Notes: a model not told the origin generated them from the sequence alone. DNA of 64,000 bases from Pseudobacteroides cellulosolvens ATCC 35603 = DSM 2933 (GCF_001262605.1 NZ_LGTC01000001.1:992001-1056000), one strand, 5' to 3'; positions 39,145 to 49,505 are shown, counted from the stretch's first letter. Program-made: numbers and translations.

Positions 39145-42100
39145 TTATAATGGATTTTTATAATAATTAATACGGCTTCCGTAAACATCAAATATAATTT
39201 TGCTCCCTCTTGAAAACAACACCATGTCATAATCGCCTGCATAACTTCCATGAGCCATGGTTGTAATCAAATAGTGGTTCTCTACATTAAAAAGCAAAAG
39301 ATTTGATCCGTTTGAAGCTACAAAATATTTTCCGTCACTTGAAAAGGCACCTGAAGTCGGATATGCACCTGTATTAAACTCACCGAATTTTTTTGTAATA
39401 TCGGTAGTATCAACATCAAATATTGTATATCCACCGCCGTTACCGCCTCCGCAGCATAATACCAGGTGTTTTCCATCATTTGATATGCTCATGTCGATTC
39501 CGTTTCCACCCATATCCTTAATATACTGCTCAGATTTCAATTCTTTTATGTTTTCATCAAAGGAATATCTGCTCAGACTGCTTGAGCTTAGTCCTTTGTC
39601 TGCAAAAAACAGATTGTTGTTATTTTTATCATATTCTATTAATCCAGCTCCATAGACATTAACAATAGCGGAACTTAAGATTGTTTTTTGTTCAATATTG
39701 ATTACACTGATATAACCCTGAGGCCAGGCTTCCGAAATGGCAAAAGCAATATTTTGTTCACCGTATACTATCCCTCTGTAGGAGTAAGGTGTATTAATAT
39801 ATTCTACTGTATTTTTTCCGATATCAATTACTGCAATTTTATTTGCGTTGGTAAGGGAAGCAATAATTCTTTTCTTTTCACAATCAAAACTTATTTTGTT
39901 AGGTGCAGCAGATACTTGATATTCGCTTGCAATTTCACCTGTCAAGACATTTACAATTTTTATTATATTTTTTGTGTCGGCAGCAATTATCCACCCGCTT
40001 GATAAAGCAACTGGTTTTATTGCAAGATATCCATCAAGATAGCCGTTTTCAACAATTTCAACATCATCAGTAGTATCAAGCATATCTTTGGCTATAACAT
40101 TTACATATACAATTTCACTTTCACCAACTTCATTATATACAGACAATGATACACAGTATTGACCTGTCACATCAGGCACAAAACTGGGATTTGAAGTGTT
40201 TGCACCGTTTATATCGCATTTACTGTTTTCCGGTTTTGAAACCATTTCCCACTTATATTCCAGGTAGGTTCCCGAACCCATGTCACTTGGACTTCCGTCC
40301 AGGCTTACCTTAAAGCCTGTAAGAGCAGTCCTGTTTCCTGTGGTATAGGCTGTGGGTTTCCTTATTAATTGAGGAGGAGCAACAGGAGATTGTGTAATGC
40401 CGCTTTTATAAAAACATAGTTTTCCTTCCCCTTCATCAAATATGATTTTACCGCCTCTTGAGAAACGGGCGTCATCATAATAGCATGCTACTTTGCCGAT
40501 TGTAGATATTTCCAAATGATTATCAACATCAAATATTTTCAACACTGAGCCGTTTGAAGCAACAATATATTTGTTATCAAGAGAAAAATCCGCCGAATTG
40601 GGATATGCTCCTATATTCCATTCACCAAATTTTTTGGAAATATCGGAACTATCGATGTCAAAAATAGTATAATTGCCATTTCCCGAGCCACAGCAGAATG
40701 CAACATGTTTCCCATCGCTGGATATAGCTAAATCCAGTCCATTTGACCCCAAATCACGACTATTCTGTTGTGCCTTTAATTGATTTGTGATTTCATTGAA
40801 TGAATATCTTCCCAATGCACTTGGACTATAACCGGAAACACCTGTAATCAAGTTGTTTTTTAACTTGTCATAAGCCATAAAACTATAACCTTCGTTATCT
40901 GAAATACTACTGAGAGTAATTCCTTTCACTGCATCAACAACATGTATTGCTCCTCTATAGTCCATATAAGTCCTAACGAAAACAATTCCACGTTCGCCCA
41001 GAGCCATTTCCCTTATTGGACCATTTATATCAATATATGATATAACACCGGTTTTCATATTTATTTTTGCAATCCTGTTGAAATCACTCAAACTCACCAG
41101 AAGAAGCTCTCTTTCGAAATCGAATTCCATCTTATTGGGTTTTCCGTTTACTACAAACTCCTTACCATGTTCGCCTGTTAAAACATTTTTAAATATGACT
41201 TTATTCTGGGTTTGATCTTTTACAATAATCCATCCGTCTGAAAGCGGAATATAATCATCGAAATTATAACCTGTTATAGTAGCATTGGAAATAGCACTAT
41301 CTAAGATATCATCTGTTGTCGCTCCAAAGTCTTTAACTTTTACGTTTACAACCTTCGGGTCGCTGATATATGTACCGTCGCTGACTGTTAGAGAAAAAGC
41401 ATAATCCCCAGCAACATCTGCAGTAAAGTCCGGTTTTGCAGCAGACGCGTTATTTAAAACAGCGGTGCTTTCAGAGGGTTTGGAGACTATTTTCCAGTCA
41501 TACTTAATGGTCTTACCTGTAGGCACTGTGCTGAGTGAACCATCCAATGCTACTTTGAAGGACTTAAATGTTACCGAATCCTGTCCCGGATTTGCCACCA
41601 ATGGAATTGGTAAAGCTTTAACCGTCAGAGTATTGGATTTGAAATTATTAATCAATGCATAAACACTGCAGATTCCTGTAACATCTGTAGTAAACCTGGA
41701 ACCAGTTATAGGTTGTCCGTTTACATAGTATTGAGGTTGGTAGTAATTTGTTTTTTCATTATTTTCTGCATCAAAAACTCTAACACTCAGATCTATATAA
41801 TCCCTACCATTTCCGATTAATTCTGTTTTGCTTATATTCAGCTCAAGACGCAAAAACTCGGTAGCATTGATATAAATCGAATCACTTCTGTAATTTTCTA
41901 CTGAAGCGTAAATACTATAATATCCAACCCGTCTGGATGTAAATTCAGCGTTTTTACTTTCATAAGCTCCGTTAGAAGAATTGATTACAAACTTTAATCC
42001 AGCCGGTACTACTTCTTTACCGTTTTTATCTAAAACCGTTGCTGTCAACCGGGCTTTGTCAACTCCGTCCGCAACAATATCCGTCTTATCTGAAGTAATA

Positions 42101-43032
42101 CTTACGTTATACTTGGGTACAACAGATAATTCTAATTTGTTACTCTTAAGGCTGCCTGCCTGAACTGTTATAGTGTATTTTCCACAATCAGTAAAGCTAA
42201 AAGTATTTTTTTGTGTTAATACATCATTTATAAAATAATATGTATCAATATTGGGATTGGTTATCCTTTGATTGTATTTGTTGTAAAAAACAGGAGTAAT
42301 TACTGCAGCATCAATGCCGTCATTGGCAAGAACGTATTGATCCGCTACTATTACGAGGCCGGTAGCTATATCCGAGTCACTTAATCCGGTAGGAGTCGGT
42401 AAAGCAGACTGGGAAGGGGATAAGGTTGATGTGGGAATTGGTGTAGAAGTACTTGGCATCGGATAATCCGAGGGAATGCTAAGAAAGTATTTTGCAACTA
42501 TAATTACATCCGAAATATTGATTGCATTGTCCCTGTTTATATCATAGTCTACATTATATGCGGTTTGATTGCTTGAAGTGTTAAATGCTGAAGCCATACA
42601 TATAACATCCTTAATATTAACGGCTCTATCTTGTGCCCCAATATCTCCTGGCCACATGATAAGAGGTGATGAATTTTCCGATAAAACAACATCCGATGGA
42701 AGGGTTATATCTTTAATAGTTCTCTCCAAATAAGATTTTTTACTGATTTTAATATCGCAGATTTTTTGGGATACAGGAACTTCGGATAGTTTAAAATATC
42801 CCTGTGAATCTGTGAAAGTTGAAAATGATGTGCCTTCAATTTCAACTTTAAAACCGGACTTAATCTCAGATTCACTAGCTCTGTTATAAGCAAAATCAAC
42901 TGAAATAAAACCGGATATGCTTTTGAATTCCTGTTGTTCCTGAGCGTTTACAGTAATTATTCCAAACGAACTCAGTATAACCGAAATCATTAATAAAAAT
43001 GATAGTGTTCTTTTAAAAATGCAATAGTTCAT
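39145..43032 (-). CDS. Secreted X-dockerin II protein with Ig-like, PKD-like and two beta-propeller modules
   Basis: A 1295-residue cellulosome-type protein without a recognisable catalytic domain. A signal peptide (about 1-30) is followed by an X module (about 37-115: ISGFISVDFAY, SGFKVEIEG, TDSQGYFKL) and a type II dockerin (about 127-190: AVNIKDVICMASAFN, INISDVIIVAKYF). After a Ser/Thr/Pro linker come three Ig-like domains (about 225-480). The rest is a tandem duplication of a PKD-like domain plus a YVTN/WD-like propeller, at about 480-905 and 915-1295. The two copies share whole motifs (SDGKH, CCGxGNG, YTIFDVD, KKFGE, GAYP). N-terminal placement of X-dockerin is unusual. It may be a binding or bridging component displayed by the scaffold. 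The gene is monocistronic with its own terminator. Confidence 0.85.
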   Translation of the reverse strand: MNYCIFKRTLSFLLMISVILSSFGIITVNAQEQQEFKSISGFISVDFAYNRASESEIKSGFKVEIEGTSFSTFTDSQGYFKLSEVPVSQKICDIKISKKSYLERTIKDITLPSDVVLSENSSPLIMWPGDIGAQDRAVNIKDVICMASAFNTSSNQTAYNVDYDINRDNAINISDVIIVAKYFLSIPSDYPMPSTSTPIPTSTLSPSQSALPTPTGLSDSDIATGLVIVADQYVLANDGIDAAVITPVFYNKYNQRITNPNIDTYYFINDVLTQKNTFSFTDCGKYTITVQAGSLKSNKLELSVVPKYNVSITSDKTDIVADGVDKARLTATVLDKNGKEVVPAGLKFVINSSNGAYESKNAEFTSRRVGYYSIYASVENYRSDSIYINATEFLRLELNISKTELIGNGRDYIDLSVRVFDAENNEKTNYYQPQYYVNGQPITGSRFTTDVTGICSVYALINNFKSNTLTVKALPIPLVANPGQDSVTFKSFKVALDGSLSTVPTGKTIKYDWKIVSKPSESTAVLNNASAAKPDFTADVAGDYAFSLTVSDGTYISDPKVVNVKVKDFGATTDDILDSAISNATITGYNFDDYIPLSDGWIIVKDQTQNKVIFKNVLTGEHGKEFVVNGKPNKMEFDFERELLLVSLSDFNRIAKINMKTGVISYIDINGPIREMALGERGIVFVRTYMDYRGAIHVVDAVKGITLSSISDNEGYSFMAYDKLKNNLITGVSGYSPSALGRYSFNEITNQLKAQQNSRDLGSNGLDLAISSDGKHVAFCCGSGNGNYTIFDIDSSDISKKFGEWNIGAYPNSADFSLDNKYIVASNGSVLKIFDVDNHLEISTIGKVACYYDDARFSRGGKIIFDEGEGKLCFYKSGITQSPVAPPQLIRKPTAYTTGNRTALTGFKVSLDGSPSDMGSGTYLEYKWEMVSKPENSKCDINGANTSNPSFVPDVTGQYCVSLSVYNEVGESEIVYVNVIAKDMLDTTDDVEIVENGYLDGYLAIKPVALSSGWIIAADTKNIIKIVNVLTGEIASEYQVSAAPNKISFDCEKKRIIASLTNANKIAVIDIGKNTVEYINTPYSYRGIVYGEQNIAFAISEAWPQGYISVINIEQKTILSSAIVNVYGAGLIEYDKNNNNLFFADKGLSSSSLSRYSFDENIKELKSEQYIKDMGGNGIDMSISNDGKHLVLCCGGGNGGGYTIFDVDTTDITKKFGEFNTGAYPTSGAFSSDGKYFVASNGSNLLLFNVENHYLITTMAHGSYAGDYDMVLFSRGSKIIFDVYGSRINYYKNPL

Positions 43033-43294
43033 GTGTTTTACCTCCCCATAAAATAAACTGACTTTTTATAAAAAAGTATATCAAATACCTGCAAGTTATA
43101 CAACAATAGGTGCCAAAATAATGTAAAAATACATTATATCTCTTTCTGATGTTTTTAATAGTTCTTACTTTGAAATGATGTAATGAGTAATCATAGGTGT
43201 TTTAAAAGTAACAACATTTTTATGTATACCATAATATATATTACAGATGAGGTATAAACTGTAATTTTACTTGTAATATATTAGGAGTGATATT

Positions 43295-44788
43295 GTGAAT
43301 CAGCAAAATACATCAAAAGGTTATTTAGAGTTTACTGTTAACATAGGTGATACTTTAGCTCCTATTGATGGAGCAACTGTCGAAATCTTTTCTAAAAATG
43401 GGACCAAGATCGAAACACTTAGTACAGATATGAATGGTAAAACCGAAACAATTTCCTTGCCGGCTCCCAAAAAAGAACTTGCTTCTGATCCGAATGCAAC
43501 TGTACGTCCTTACGCTTTATATGATGCTATAATAACTAAACCGGGATACATGCCCCAAAAAGTTGAGGTACAAATATTAGGGGATTCCAAAGCAGTTCCA
43601 GAAACGGGACTTAAAGAAAACTCACATAGGTTCAATCAGGGAATGGAAGTAGTCAGAGTAGGAGACCATGCACTTTTTTCAGGCCAAAACACCTCCAATA
43701 ACACTGAAAATCCATATAATATTGCTGCTCCTTTAGATATACGTTCATTTTACAAACCATTAGCCGATCAATCCCCTTATTTTCTTACAACTATACAAGG
43801 AATAGTAATTCCAGAGTTTGTCCGGGTGAATATGGTAACCGGACCGGAGGATACCGTAGGTACATCAATTGATGTAAGATTTCCGGAGTATATAAAAACA
43901 GTTTTGGCAGGTGAAATATATGGGAACTGGGAACCTGAGGCAATCAAAGCAAATGTAGTCGCAGCAGTCTCATATACACTCAATAGAATTTATACAAAGT
44001 GGTACCTGTTGGAAGGACAGGGGGACTTTGATGTATATAACAATACAAAAGATCACTGTTACAAATGCAAAACAGGTGTAACGCTGCAAGAGTCTATAAA
44101 TAATATAGTTGATGAATTTTTTACTGAATACATCGGATATCCGCAAGATCAATTCAGATATATGCCATTTTTATCTCAATATTGCAGTGGTAGGGAAACC
44201 AGGTGTGCTGCCAGCAATAAGATGGAACAATGGGGAAGCCAGGAATTAGCTCTATCAGGTATGAAATATACAGATATTCTAAAAAAATACTATGGTTCTA
44301 ATACTGAAGTTCAAAATGCAAGCTTTTTTACAGTTGATGACAGAATGCATTTTTCAGATAGAGAGCTTCGCCCTGGTGAAAGCAGTCAAAAAATCAAGAC
44401 AATTAAGCATCAATTGAATATAATTAGGACAAAATACCCAGGCATACCCCAACTGGAAGAAACAGAAATATTTGATGATAATCTTTTAAACGCAGTACAC
44501 ATATTTCAAAGAGAAGTTGAACATATTCCCGTAACAGATGTTATTGATAAGAAAACATTATATAGGATTACCAGAAAATTTATAAGTATTAGTAAATTGG
44601 TATATACTGATAGAAATAATGCTTATAAAAGCAATAAATACTATAAAGTCATACTATATAACGGCACAAGTTTTTGTATGTCCAATATTGCGTACAATCC
44701 AAACGTAAGTATTTCCGGTTTTACCTATCCTAATAATATTTTTGTAAATATACTGGTATGCAACATTTATTCTATTGTGCAAATTTAA
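43295..44788 (+). CDS. SpoIID/LytB-like protein with carboxypeptidase-regulatory-like N-domain and peptidoglycan-binding C-domain
   Basis: A 497-residue protein starting at GTG after TTAGGAGTG. The N-terminus (about 8-95) is a carboxypeptidase-regulatory-like beta-sandwich (GATVEIFSKNGTKIETL, GYMPQKVEVQ). The middle (about 185-325) resembles SpoIID/LytB lytic-transglycosylase-type domains: RFPEYIKTVLAGEIYGNW then EAIKANVVAAVSYTLNR. About 355-435 looks like a peptidoglycan-binding domain (GESSQKIKTIKHQLNIIR ... AVHIFQREV). No signal peptide is visible, so it may act in the spore or forespore, or be released by lysis. A sporulation or wall-remodelling role is inferred from domains only. Confidence 0.7.
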   Translation: MNQQNTSKGYLEFTVNIGDTLAPIDGATVEIFSKNGTKIETLSTDMNGKTETISLPAPKKELASDPNATVRPYALYDAIITKPGYMPQKVEVQILGDSKAVPETGLKENSHRFNQGMEVVRVGDHALFSGQNTSNNTENPYNIAAPLDIRSFYKPLADQSPYFLTTIQGIVIPEFVRVNMVTGPEDTVGTSIDVRFPEYIKTVLAGEIYGNWEPEAIKANVVAAVSYTLNRIYTKWYLLEGQGDFDVYNNTKDHCYKCKTGVTLQESINNIVDEFFTEYIGYPQDQFRYMPFLSQYCSGRETRCAASNKMEQWGSQELALSGMKYTDILKKYYGSNTEVQNASFFTVDDRMHFSDRELRPGESSQKIKTIKHQLNIIRTKYPGIPQLEETEIFDDNLLNAVHIFQREVEHIPVTDVIDKKTLYRITRKFISISKLVYTDRNNAYKSNKYYKVILYNGTSFCMSNIAYNPNVSISGFTYPNNIFVNILVCNIYSIVQI

Positions 44789-44811
44789 CTGACTCCCGAA
44801 TAAAATAAATA

Positions 44812-44847
44812 TAGTAGGTGCTTGGGATATCTCCCAGGCACCCACTA
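44812..44847. terminator. Bidirectional terminator between convergent envelope genes
   Basis: TAGTAGGTGCTTGGG pairs with CCCAGGCACCCACTA with two mismatches or wobbles, between stops at 44788 (plus) and 44894 (minus). Confidence 0.75.
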
Positions 44848-44893
44848 AATGCATTGTTTTATTTGTTTTTAAGATATTATTTAATGATGATTA

Positions 44894-46072
44894 CTAATAC
44901 CAAGGTTCTTCCTCAACAGCACTTTCCTTAACATCTTCAGGTACATTAATTTCAAAATCCTTATTGTAATCGGAGTATTCTGCTGTAATATCAATACTTG
45001 CAGGAACTTTAGTTTTGCCTAATTCGGTAATGGCTTCCATTTTCATATGTATTTGAGTCACTAAAAATGTGTTTTTATCTAAGTATATGCTCATATTAAA
45101 TTTTGATACCATGTCTGAATCTTCATTGGAGCCTAAGGAATTACTTTCCATAAAGCTTTTAAAGAGATCATTAGAATAGATATCTCCTTCCAATAGAAGT
45201 TCATTTTCGTTATATCCATCCTTAATAACAAGTCCAGCACATAAAGACTCCGAGATGCTAATAAAATTGTCATTAATTCCAGCATCTAATTCCTTTAAGT
45301 ATTCTTCTTTTGATACACTCTTCTTCTCCCAGCTAGAATCAAATGACATGAAACCACCGTTAGAATATATAATGTTGTTGTCATAATAGTTTTCAATATT
45401 AACAGTCATACCTACCATATTTGTTTTGGTCAAGGAATGAAGTTTTCTATTTTGCTGATCTATTTCGCTGGCAAGATTTATATTGCCATTAATGCTAAAA
45501 CTACTATTTCCCATTTCAATTTTTACATTTCCAGCTACTTTGAACCGATTTAGTTTAATTAAAGCATCCTTTGCCTTTGTAAGAATGGTTTTTGTTTCAT
45601 CAAAACCATTTTGGCTCCTAATTAATACAGTACTGAGTGATCCGTCCCAAAGGACTTTCTTTCCAAGGCTCTTTGCAACAAAGGCCACTGGTATGTAAGT
45701 TCTGTTATTTTTTGAATATATCATTGGAGCTACATCAATTGAGAAAGCAGTGTCATTTACATAAGCAGTTTTAACTCCGATTTTTAAATTAATTTTTGTT
45801 GTATCAGTTGAAATTGTTATGCTTCTTTCTTTTCCATTCCAGACAATACTTTCTCCGTCATTAGCAATCCCTAGATTATTAAGGATCTCTACGAGAGGAA
45901 GCATTGTCCTTCCATCAATATTGAGAGGCACGTCTTTGTATTGGCCAATTTTACCATCAATAACAATTTTAACTTTAGAATTCTCTGTAATAACAGTTTT
46001 TGCAGATGATACAGAAAAAATTGATACTGCTAAAATCAAACTAAGAATTGTAGTAAATAAAACCTTTTTCAT
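44894..46072 (-). CDS. Secreted protein with copper-amine-oxidase-N-like module and LppX/DUF6612-like domain
   Basis: I start at ATG 46072 (MKKVLFTTILSL), which has GGGGAG 9 bp upstream and opens a clean signal peptide cut after about residue 23. Longer in-frame starts lack one. Residues about 30-155 form the copper-amine-oxidase N-terminal-like module (DGRTMLPLVEILNNLG, NNRTYIPVAFVAKSLGKKV). Despite the name this module is not an oxidase and probably mediates envelope binding. The remaining 230 residues read as a curved beta-sheet domain like LppX/DUF6612 (RFKVAGNVKIEM, GMTVNIENYYDNNIIY, FEINVPEDV). The function is unknown, probably lipid or wall-polymer binding outside the cell. Confidence 0.75.
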   Translation of the reverse strand: MKKVLFTTILSLILAVSIFSVSSAKTVITENSKVKIVIDGKIGQYKDVPLNIDGRTMLPLVEILNNLGIANDGESIVWNGKERSITISTDTTKINLKIGVKTAYVNDTAFSIDVAPMIYSKNNRTYIPVAFVAKSLGKKVLWDGSLSTVLIRSQNGFDETKTILTKAKDALIKLNRFKVAGNVKIEMGNSSFSINGNINLASEIDQQNRKLHSLTKTNMVGMTVNIENYYDNNIIYSNGGFMSFDSSWEKKSVSKEEYLKELDAGINDNFISISESLCAGLVIKDGYNENELLLEGDIYSNDLFKSFMESNSLGSNEDSDMVSKFNMSIYLDKNTFLVTQIHMKMEAITELGKTKVPASIDITAEYSDYNKDFEINVPEDVKESAVEEEPWY

Positions 46073-46311
46073 TTTAATCTCCCCATTTTTATTTATATTC
46101 TGCTTTATCCTAACACAGACTTTATTAGGAATCAATAACATAATTGATAATAAGATATCAACAAAATAGCAATATTTACAGACAAAAAGTTTGCAATCTT
46201 TTAATAACATTATAAAGCTAATTTAAATCTATTTTGCTTAAATATTTAAAATAAAATGTTATAATTAATTAAAAATGTAAAATGACTATTGCAAAACATA
46301 TAGGAGGAATT

Positions 46312-47475
46312 ATGAAATACAAAGAAACTAAGCTTATTTTAAAATTCTTGCTTTACATATCTGTCATATGTTCGGTTCTAACACTTCCAGTTCACTTTAC
46401 ATACTGTGAACAGCCGAACAATACCCAATATATTGTCCAATTTGCATCTACAAGTCCTATAATAGACGGCATGAGATCGGACAAGTGCTGGGAAAAGGGA
46501 GAATGGGCTCCTATAGAAAGCCTTTGGCTGGGTGAGCAGCCTTCTAAAACAGATTTTAACGGCCGGTATAAAATATTATGGTCAAAAGAAAGATTGTATT
46601 TCCTATTAGAAATTGTTGACGATGTGGTTTCCGATACTCATGATGATCCACTAAAAGACTATTATAAGGATGATACCTTGGAGATATTTATTGATGAGGA
46701 TTGCTCAGGTGGTGACCACAGGTTTAATTATAATGCTTTTGCATACCATATATCAGTTAAGGATTTCAATGCAGTTGATTTGAACATAAACCAGTCACCC
46801 ATGCTGTATAATGATCATTTAAACATAAAAAGGACAAATGTCGGCAATACATATACATGGGAAATTGAATTAAAGGTGTTTTCCGATAAATATAAAGAAA
46901 ATTTTAAAGGCAATGAACAAGTATTATTGACAAAAAATAAGGTTGTGGGATTTGGAGTAGCTTATTGTGATAACGACGGCGGGGAAGACAGGGAAAGCTT
47001 TATTGGCTCCTTTGATATTCCCGGCAATGATAAAAACCTTGCATGGCAGAATGCAAGCGTATTTTCGCAATTAAAGCTTGTTGATGAAGAAAAAATTATA
47101 CAAAAATATTATATTGATAAATCCTATTATTATGTGAATGACTATAAAAAGTTGTTGGATACCCTTCCGATAATTAAAAACGGTCGCACTTTTCTTCCCA
47201 TAAGATACATTACTGAGGCAATAGGAGCAAAGGTTGATTGGAATAGCAGGGAGAGAAAGACAACGATAGATATAGGGGATAAAAAAGTTGAACTTTGGGT
47301 TGGAAAGAATTTGGCACTTGTGAATGGCAATACTATAACAATTGATTCAACCAGTAGGGAAGTGGTACCATTTATATCCAATAATAGAACGTATCTTCCA
47401 ATTAGGTTTGTAAGCGAGTGTCTTGGTTTTAAAGTAAACTGGAGGCCGGAATTAAAAGAAATAGAAATCTATTAG
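46312..47475 (+). CDS. Secreted CBM9-like protein with copper-amine-oxidase-N-like module
   Basis: I start at ATG 46312 because AGGAGG lies 6 bp upstream. An upstream in-frame ATG at 46282 has none. The 387-residue product has a signal peptide (about 1-32) and a CBM9-like sugar-binding beta-sandwich at about 40-255. Typical motifs are SPIIDGMRSDKCW, GRYKILWSKERLYFLLEIVDD and DDTLEIFIDEDCSGG. The C-terminal copper-amine-oxidase-N-like module is at about 265-385 (NGRTFLPIRYITEAIGAKV, NNRTYLPIRFVSECLGF). CBM9 modules typically grip the ends of glucan or xylan chains. The protein may hold polysaccharide at the cell surface without hydrolysing it. No dockerin or SLH is present. Confidence 0.8.
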   Translation: MKYKETKLILKFLLYISVICSVLTLPVHFTYCEQPNNTQYIVQFASTSPIIDGMRSDKCWEKGEWAPIESLWLGEQPSKTDFNGRYKILWSKERLYFLLEIVDDVVSDTHDDPLKDYYKDDTLEIFIDEDCSGGDHRFNYNAFAYHISVKDFNAVDLNINQSPMLYNDHLNIKRTNVGNTYTWEIELKVFSDKYKENFKGNEQVLLTKNKVVGFGVAYCDNDGGEDRESFIGSFDIPGNDKNLAWQNASVFSQLKLVDEEKIIQKYYIDKSYYYVNDYKKLLDTLPIIKNGRTFLPIRYITEAIGAKVDWNSRERKTTIDIGDKKVELWVGKNLALVNGNTITIDSTSREVVPFISNNRTYLPIRFVSECLGFKVNWRPELKEIEIY

Positions 47476-47614
47476 TTGCTGTGTAAAATACAATGAGTTA
47501 AGGAAAAAAGATTATTGCACCCCCAAACTTAGAATTTAATTCCTTTAATTAATTACCATGTGTTATAATTATAATAAAAGAAGAAAGAGTTTTTACAAGG
47601 GGTGTATTTAAACT

Positions 47615-49396
47615 ATGAAGAAAATTTTTAAAAGAGCATTGTCTATGTTGACAGCCATTACAATGGCATGTTCCGTTCTTTTAACCATGCCTGCTTCGGT
47701 ACAGGCTGCCAATTCAGTGCCTGTAGATGTTGAAGCGGAAGCTTGTACTCTCAGTAACGGTGCTGTTGTTGCTACCAATGTTTATGGCACTAATTATCCT
47801 GGGTATTCAGGTGATGGATTTGTATGGGCAACCAATGCAGGTACAATAACGCTGGAGGTCAAAATTCCTAAAGATGCTATGTATGAGCTTAAAACAAGAT
47901 GTTGGATGTATTTGGGGAAAGAAAATGAAACCAGGCTTCAGGCTGTTACTGTCAACGGCGTTTCATATAGCGATTTCTATATTCCAAATAAAAATGGATG
48001 GATTGATTATAGTTTTGGATTCTTCTTTCTTAAAGCAGGTACAGCAAAAATTGAAATTGGTACTTCCGGAAGCTGGGGCTATATACTATATGATAAAGTG
48101 AAATTTGACTATGCAGATATGCCTGATCTTAAAATTGACCCGGCTACATGTGATACAAAAGCTACTTCCGAAACAAAAGCCCTTAAAAAGTATCTTACCA
48201 ACGTTTATGGCAATAGTGTCATTTCCGGCCAGCAGGAAATTTACGGCGGGGGAAATAACGGTGATATGGAACTTGAGTTTGAATATATTTACGGTAAGAC
48301 AGGCAAATATCCTGCAATTAGAGGCTTCGATCTGATGAATTATAACCCATTGTATGGATGGGAAGACGGTACAACAGAACGTATGATCAAGTGGGTAAAA
48401 GAGAAGGGCGGTATTGCAACAGCATCTTGGCATATCAATGTACCATCTGATTTTACATCCTATAAACTCGGTGATAAATTGGATTGGACAAAATGTACAT
48501 ATAAGCCGACTAAAAGTTTTAATACAGCCAACTGTCTTGATAAAACAACAAAGGAATATGCCTACCTGATGAGTGCGATAGATGATCTCGCCGAGCAACT
48601 CCTCATTCTCCAGGATGCAAATGTTCCTGTACTTCTGCGTCCTTTCCATGAAGCTGAAGGTAACAACAACACTGACGGTTCAGGTGCATGGTTCTGGTGG
48701 GGTTCTGCAGGTGCAAACGTGTACAAGCAGCTCTGGAAACTCCTTTATACAACTCTAACTGAAAAGTATGGCATTCATAATGCAATATGGGAAGTAAATC
48801 TTTATTTAAATGCAAATTCATATGAATGGTATCCCGGAGATGACTGTGTAGATATCGTTGCATATGATAAGTATGAAGGTTCACCTTATACATGGAAAAC
48901 AAGTGCTGCAACAACAGCATTTCTTAAACTTGTAAATTACACAAAGGATACAAAGATGGTTGCAATGACTGAAAATGACGTTATTCCTGACATTCAGAAC
49001 ATAGTGAATGAAGGAGCTTGGTGGCTGTATTTCTGCCCATGGTATGGTGAGTTTATTACTAGTCCAAGTAAAAATGATCCTACACTTTTAAACACTATAT
49101 ACAACAGTAAATACGTAATTACACTAGATGAACTGCCGGAAAACTTATATGAATTTACACAAACCGGTGAACCATCTATTACACCAACTGTTACTCCAGT
49201 GCCAACACATGTAAACAATCTTGATATAAACCATGACGGTGCTATAAACATGGCAGATGTAATTATTTTGGCGAAAGTATTTAATTCAGTCCGTGGTGAT
49301 TCCAAATATGTGGATGCATACGACCTTAATAAAGACGGAGCCATAAATATGTCGGATGTAATAATGCTTGCATCCAAATTCAATACGGTTGTTTAA
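47615..49396 (+). CDS. GH26 beta-mannanase with CBM35-like domain and type II dockerin
   Basis: Secreted mannanase of 593 residues. A signal peptide (about 1-31) precedes a CBM35-like module (about 35-170, PVDVEAEACTLSNGA ... ILYDKVKFDY). GH26 spans about 175-505, with general acid Glu in RPFHEAEG and nucleophile Glu in AMTENDVIPD. A Thr/Pro linker leads to a dockerin with loops DINHDGAINMADV and [13 protein letters not shown], each followed by an FN motif. GH26 enzymes retain configuration and cut internal beta-1,4-mannosyl bonds. The composition matches cellulosomal Man26 enzymes of clostridia. The gene is monocistronic with a perfect terminator. Confidence 0.95.
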   Translation: MKKIFKRALSMLTAITMACSVLLTMPASVQAANSVPVDVEAEACTLSNGAVVATNVYGTNYPGYSGDGFVWATNAGTITLEVKIPKDAMYELKTRCWMYLGKENETRLQAVTVNGVSYSDFYIPNKNGWIDYSFGFFFLKAGTAKIEIGTSGSWGYILYDKVKFDYADMPDLKIDPATCDTKATSETKALKKYLTNVYGNSVISGQQEIYGGGNNGDMELEFEYIYGKTGKYPAIRGFDLMNYNPLYGWEDGTTERMIKWVKEKGGIATASWHINVPSDFTSYKLGDKLDWTKCTYKPTKSFNTANCLDKTTKEYAYLMSAIDDLAEQLLILQDANVPVLLRPFHEAEGNNNTDGSGAWFWWGSAGANVYKQLWKLLYTTLTEKYGIHNAIWEVNLYLNANSYEWYPGDDCVDIVAYDKYEGSPYTWKTSAATTAFLKLVNYTKDTKMVAMTENDVIPDIQNIVNEGAWWLYFCPWYGEFITSPSKNDPTLLNTIYNSKYVITLDELPENLYEFTQTGEPSITPTVTPVPTHVNNLDINHDGAINMADVIILAKVFNSVRGDSKYVDAYDLNKDGAINMSDVIMLASKFNTVV

Positions 49397-49420
49397 GGTC
49401 CGGTACAAGTAATGATAGGG

Positions 49421-49466
49421 AAGTGGGTATTGAAATCAATTTATACATTTCAATACCCACTTTTAT
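49421..49466 (+). terminator. Terminator after GH26 gene
   Basis: A 16-bp perfect stem (AAGTGGGTATTGAAAT with ATTTCAATACCCACTT) around a 10-base loop is followed by TTTATAAT. Confidence 0.88.
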
Positions 49467-49505
49467 AATCTTAGGTCATTTATTATAATGCTTTCTTCAA
49501 AAGCC

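Noticed and set aside
46073..46210. An N-terminal extension of the copper-amine-oxidase-N/LppX-like protein
   Set aside because: It would bury the signal peptide at residue 47. The internal ATG at 46072 has GGGGAG and a clean signal sequence.
48086..48649. A 187-codon minus-strand open frame inside the GH26 gene
   Set aside because: It is wholly within a strongly supported GH26 domain, is Cys/Ile-rich like antisense translation, and has no start signal.
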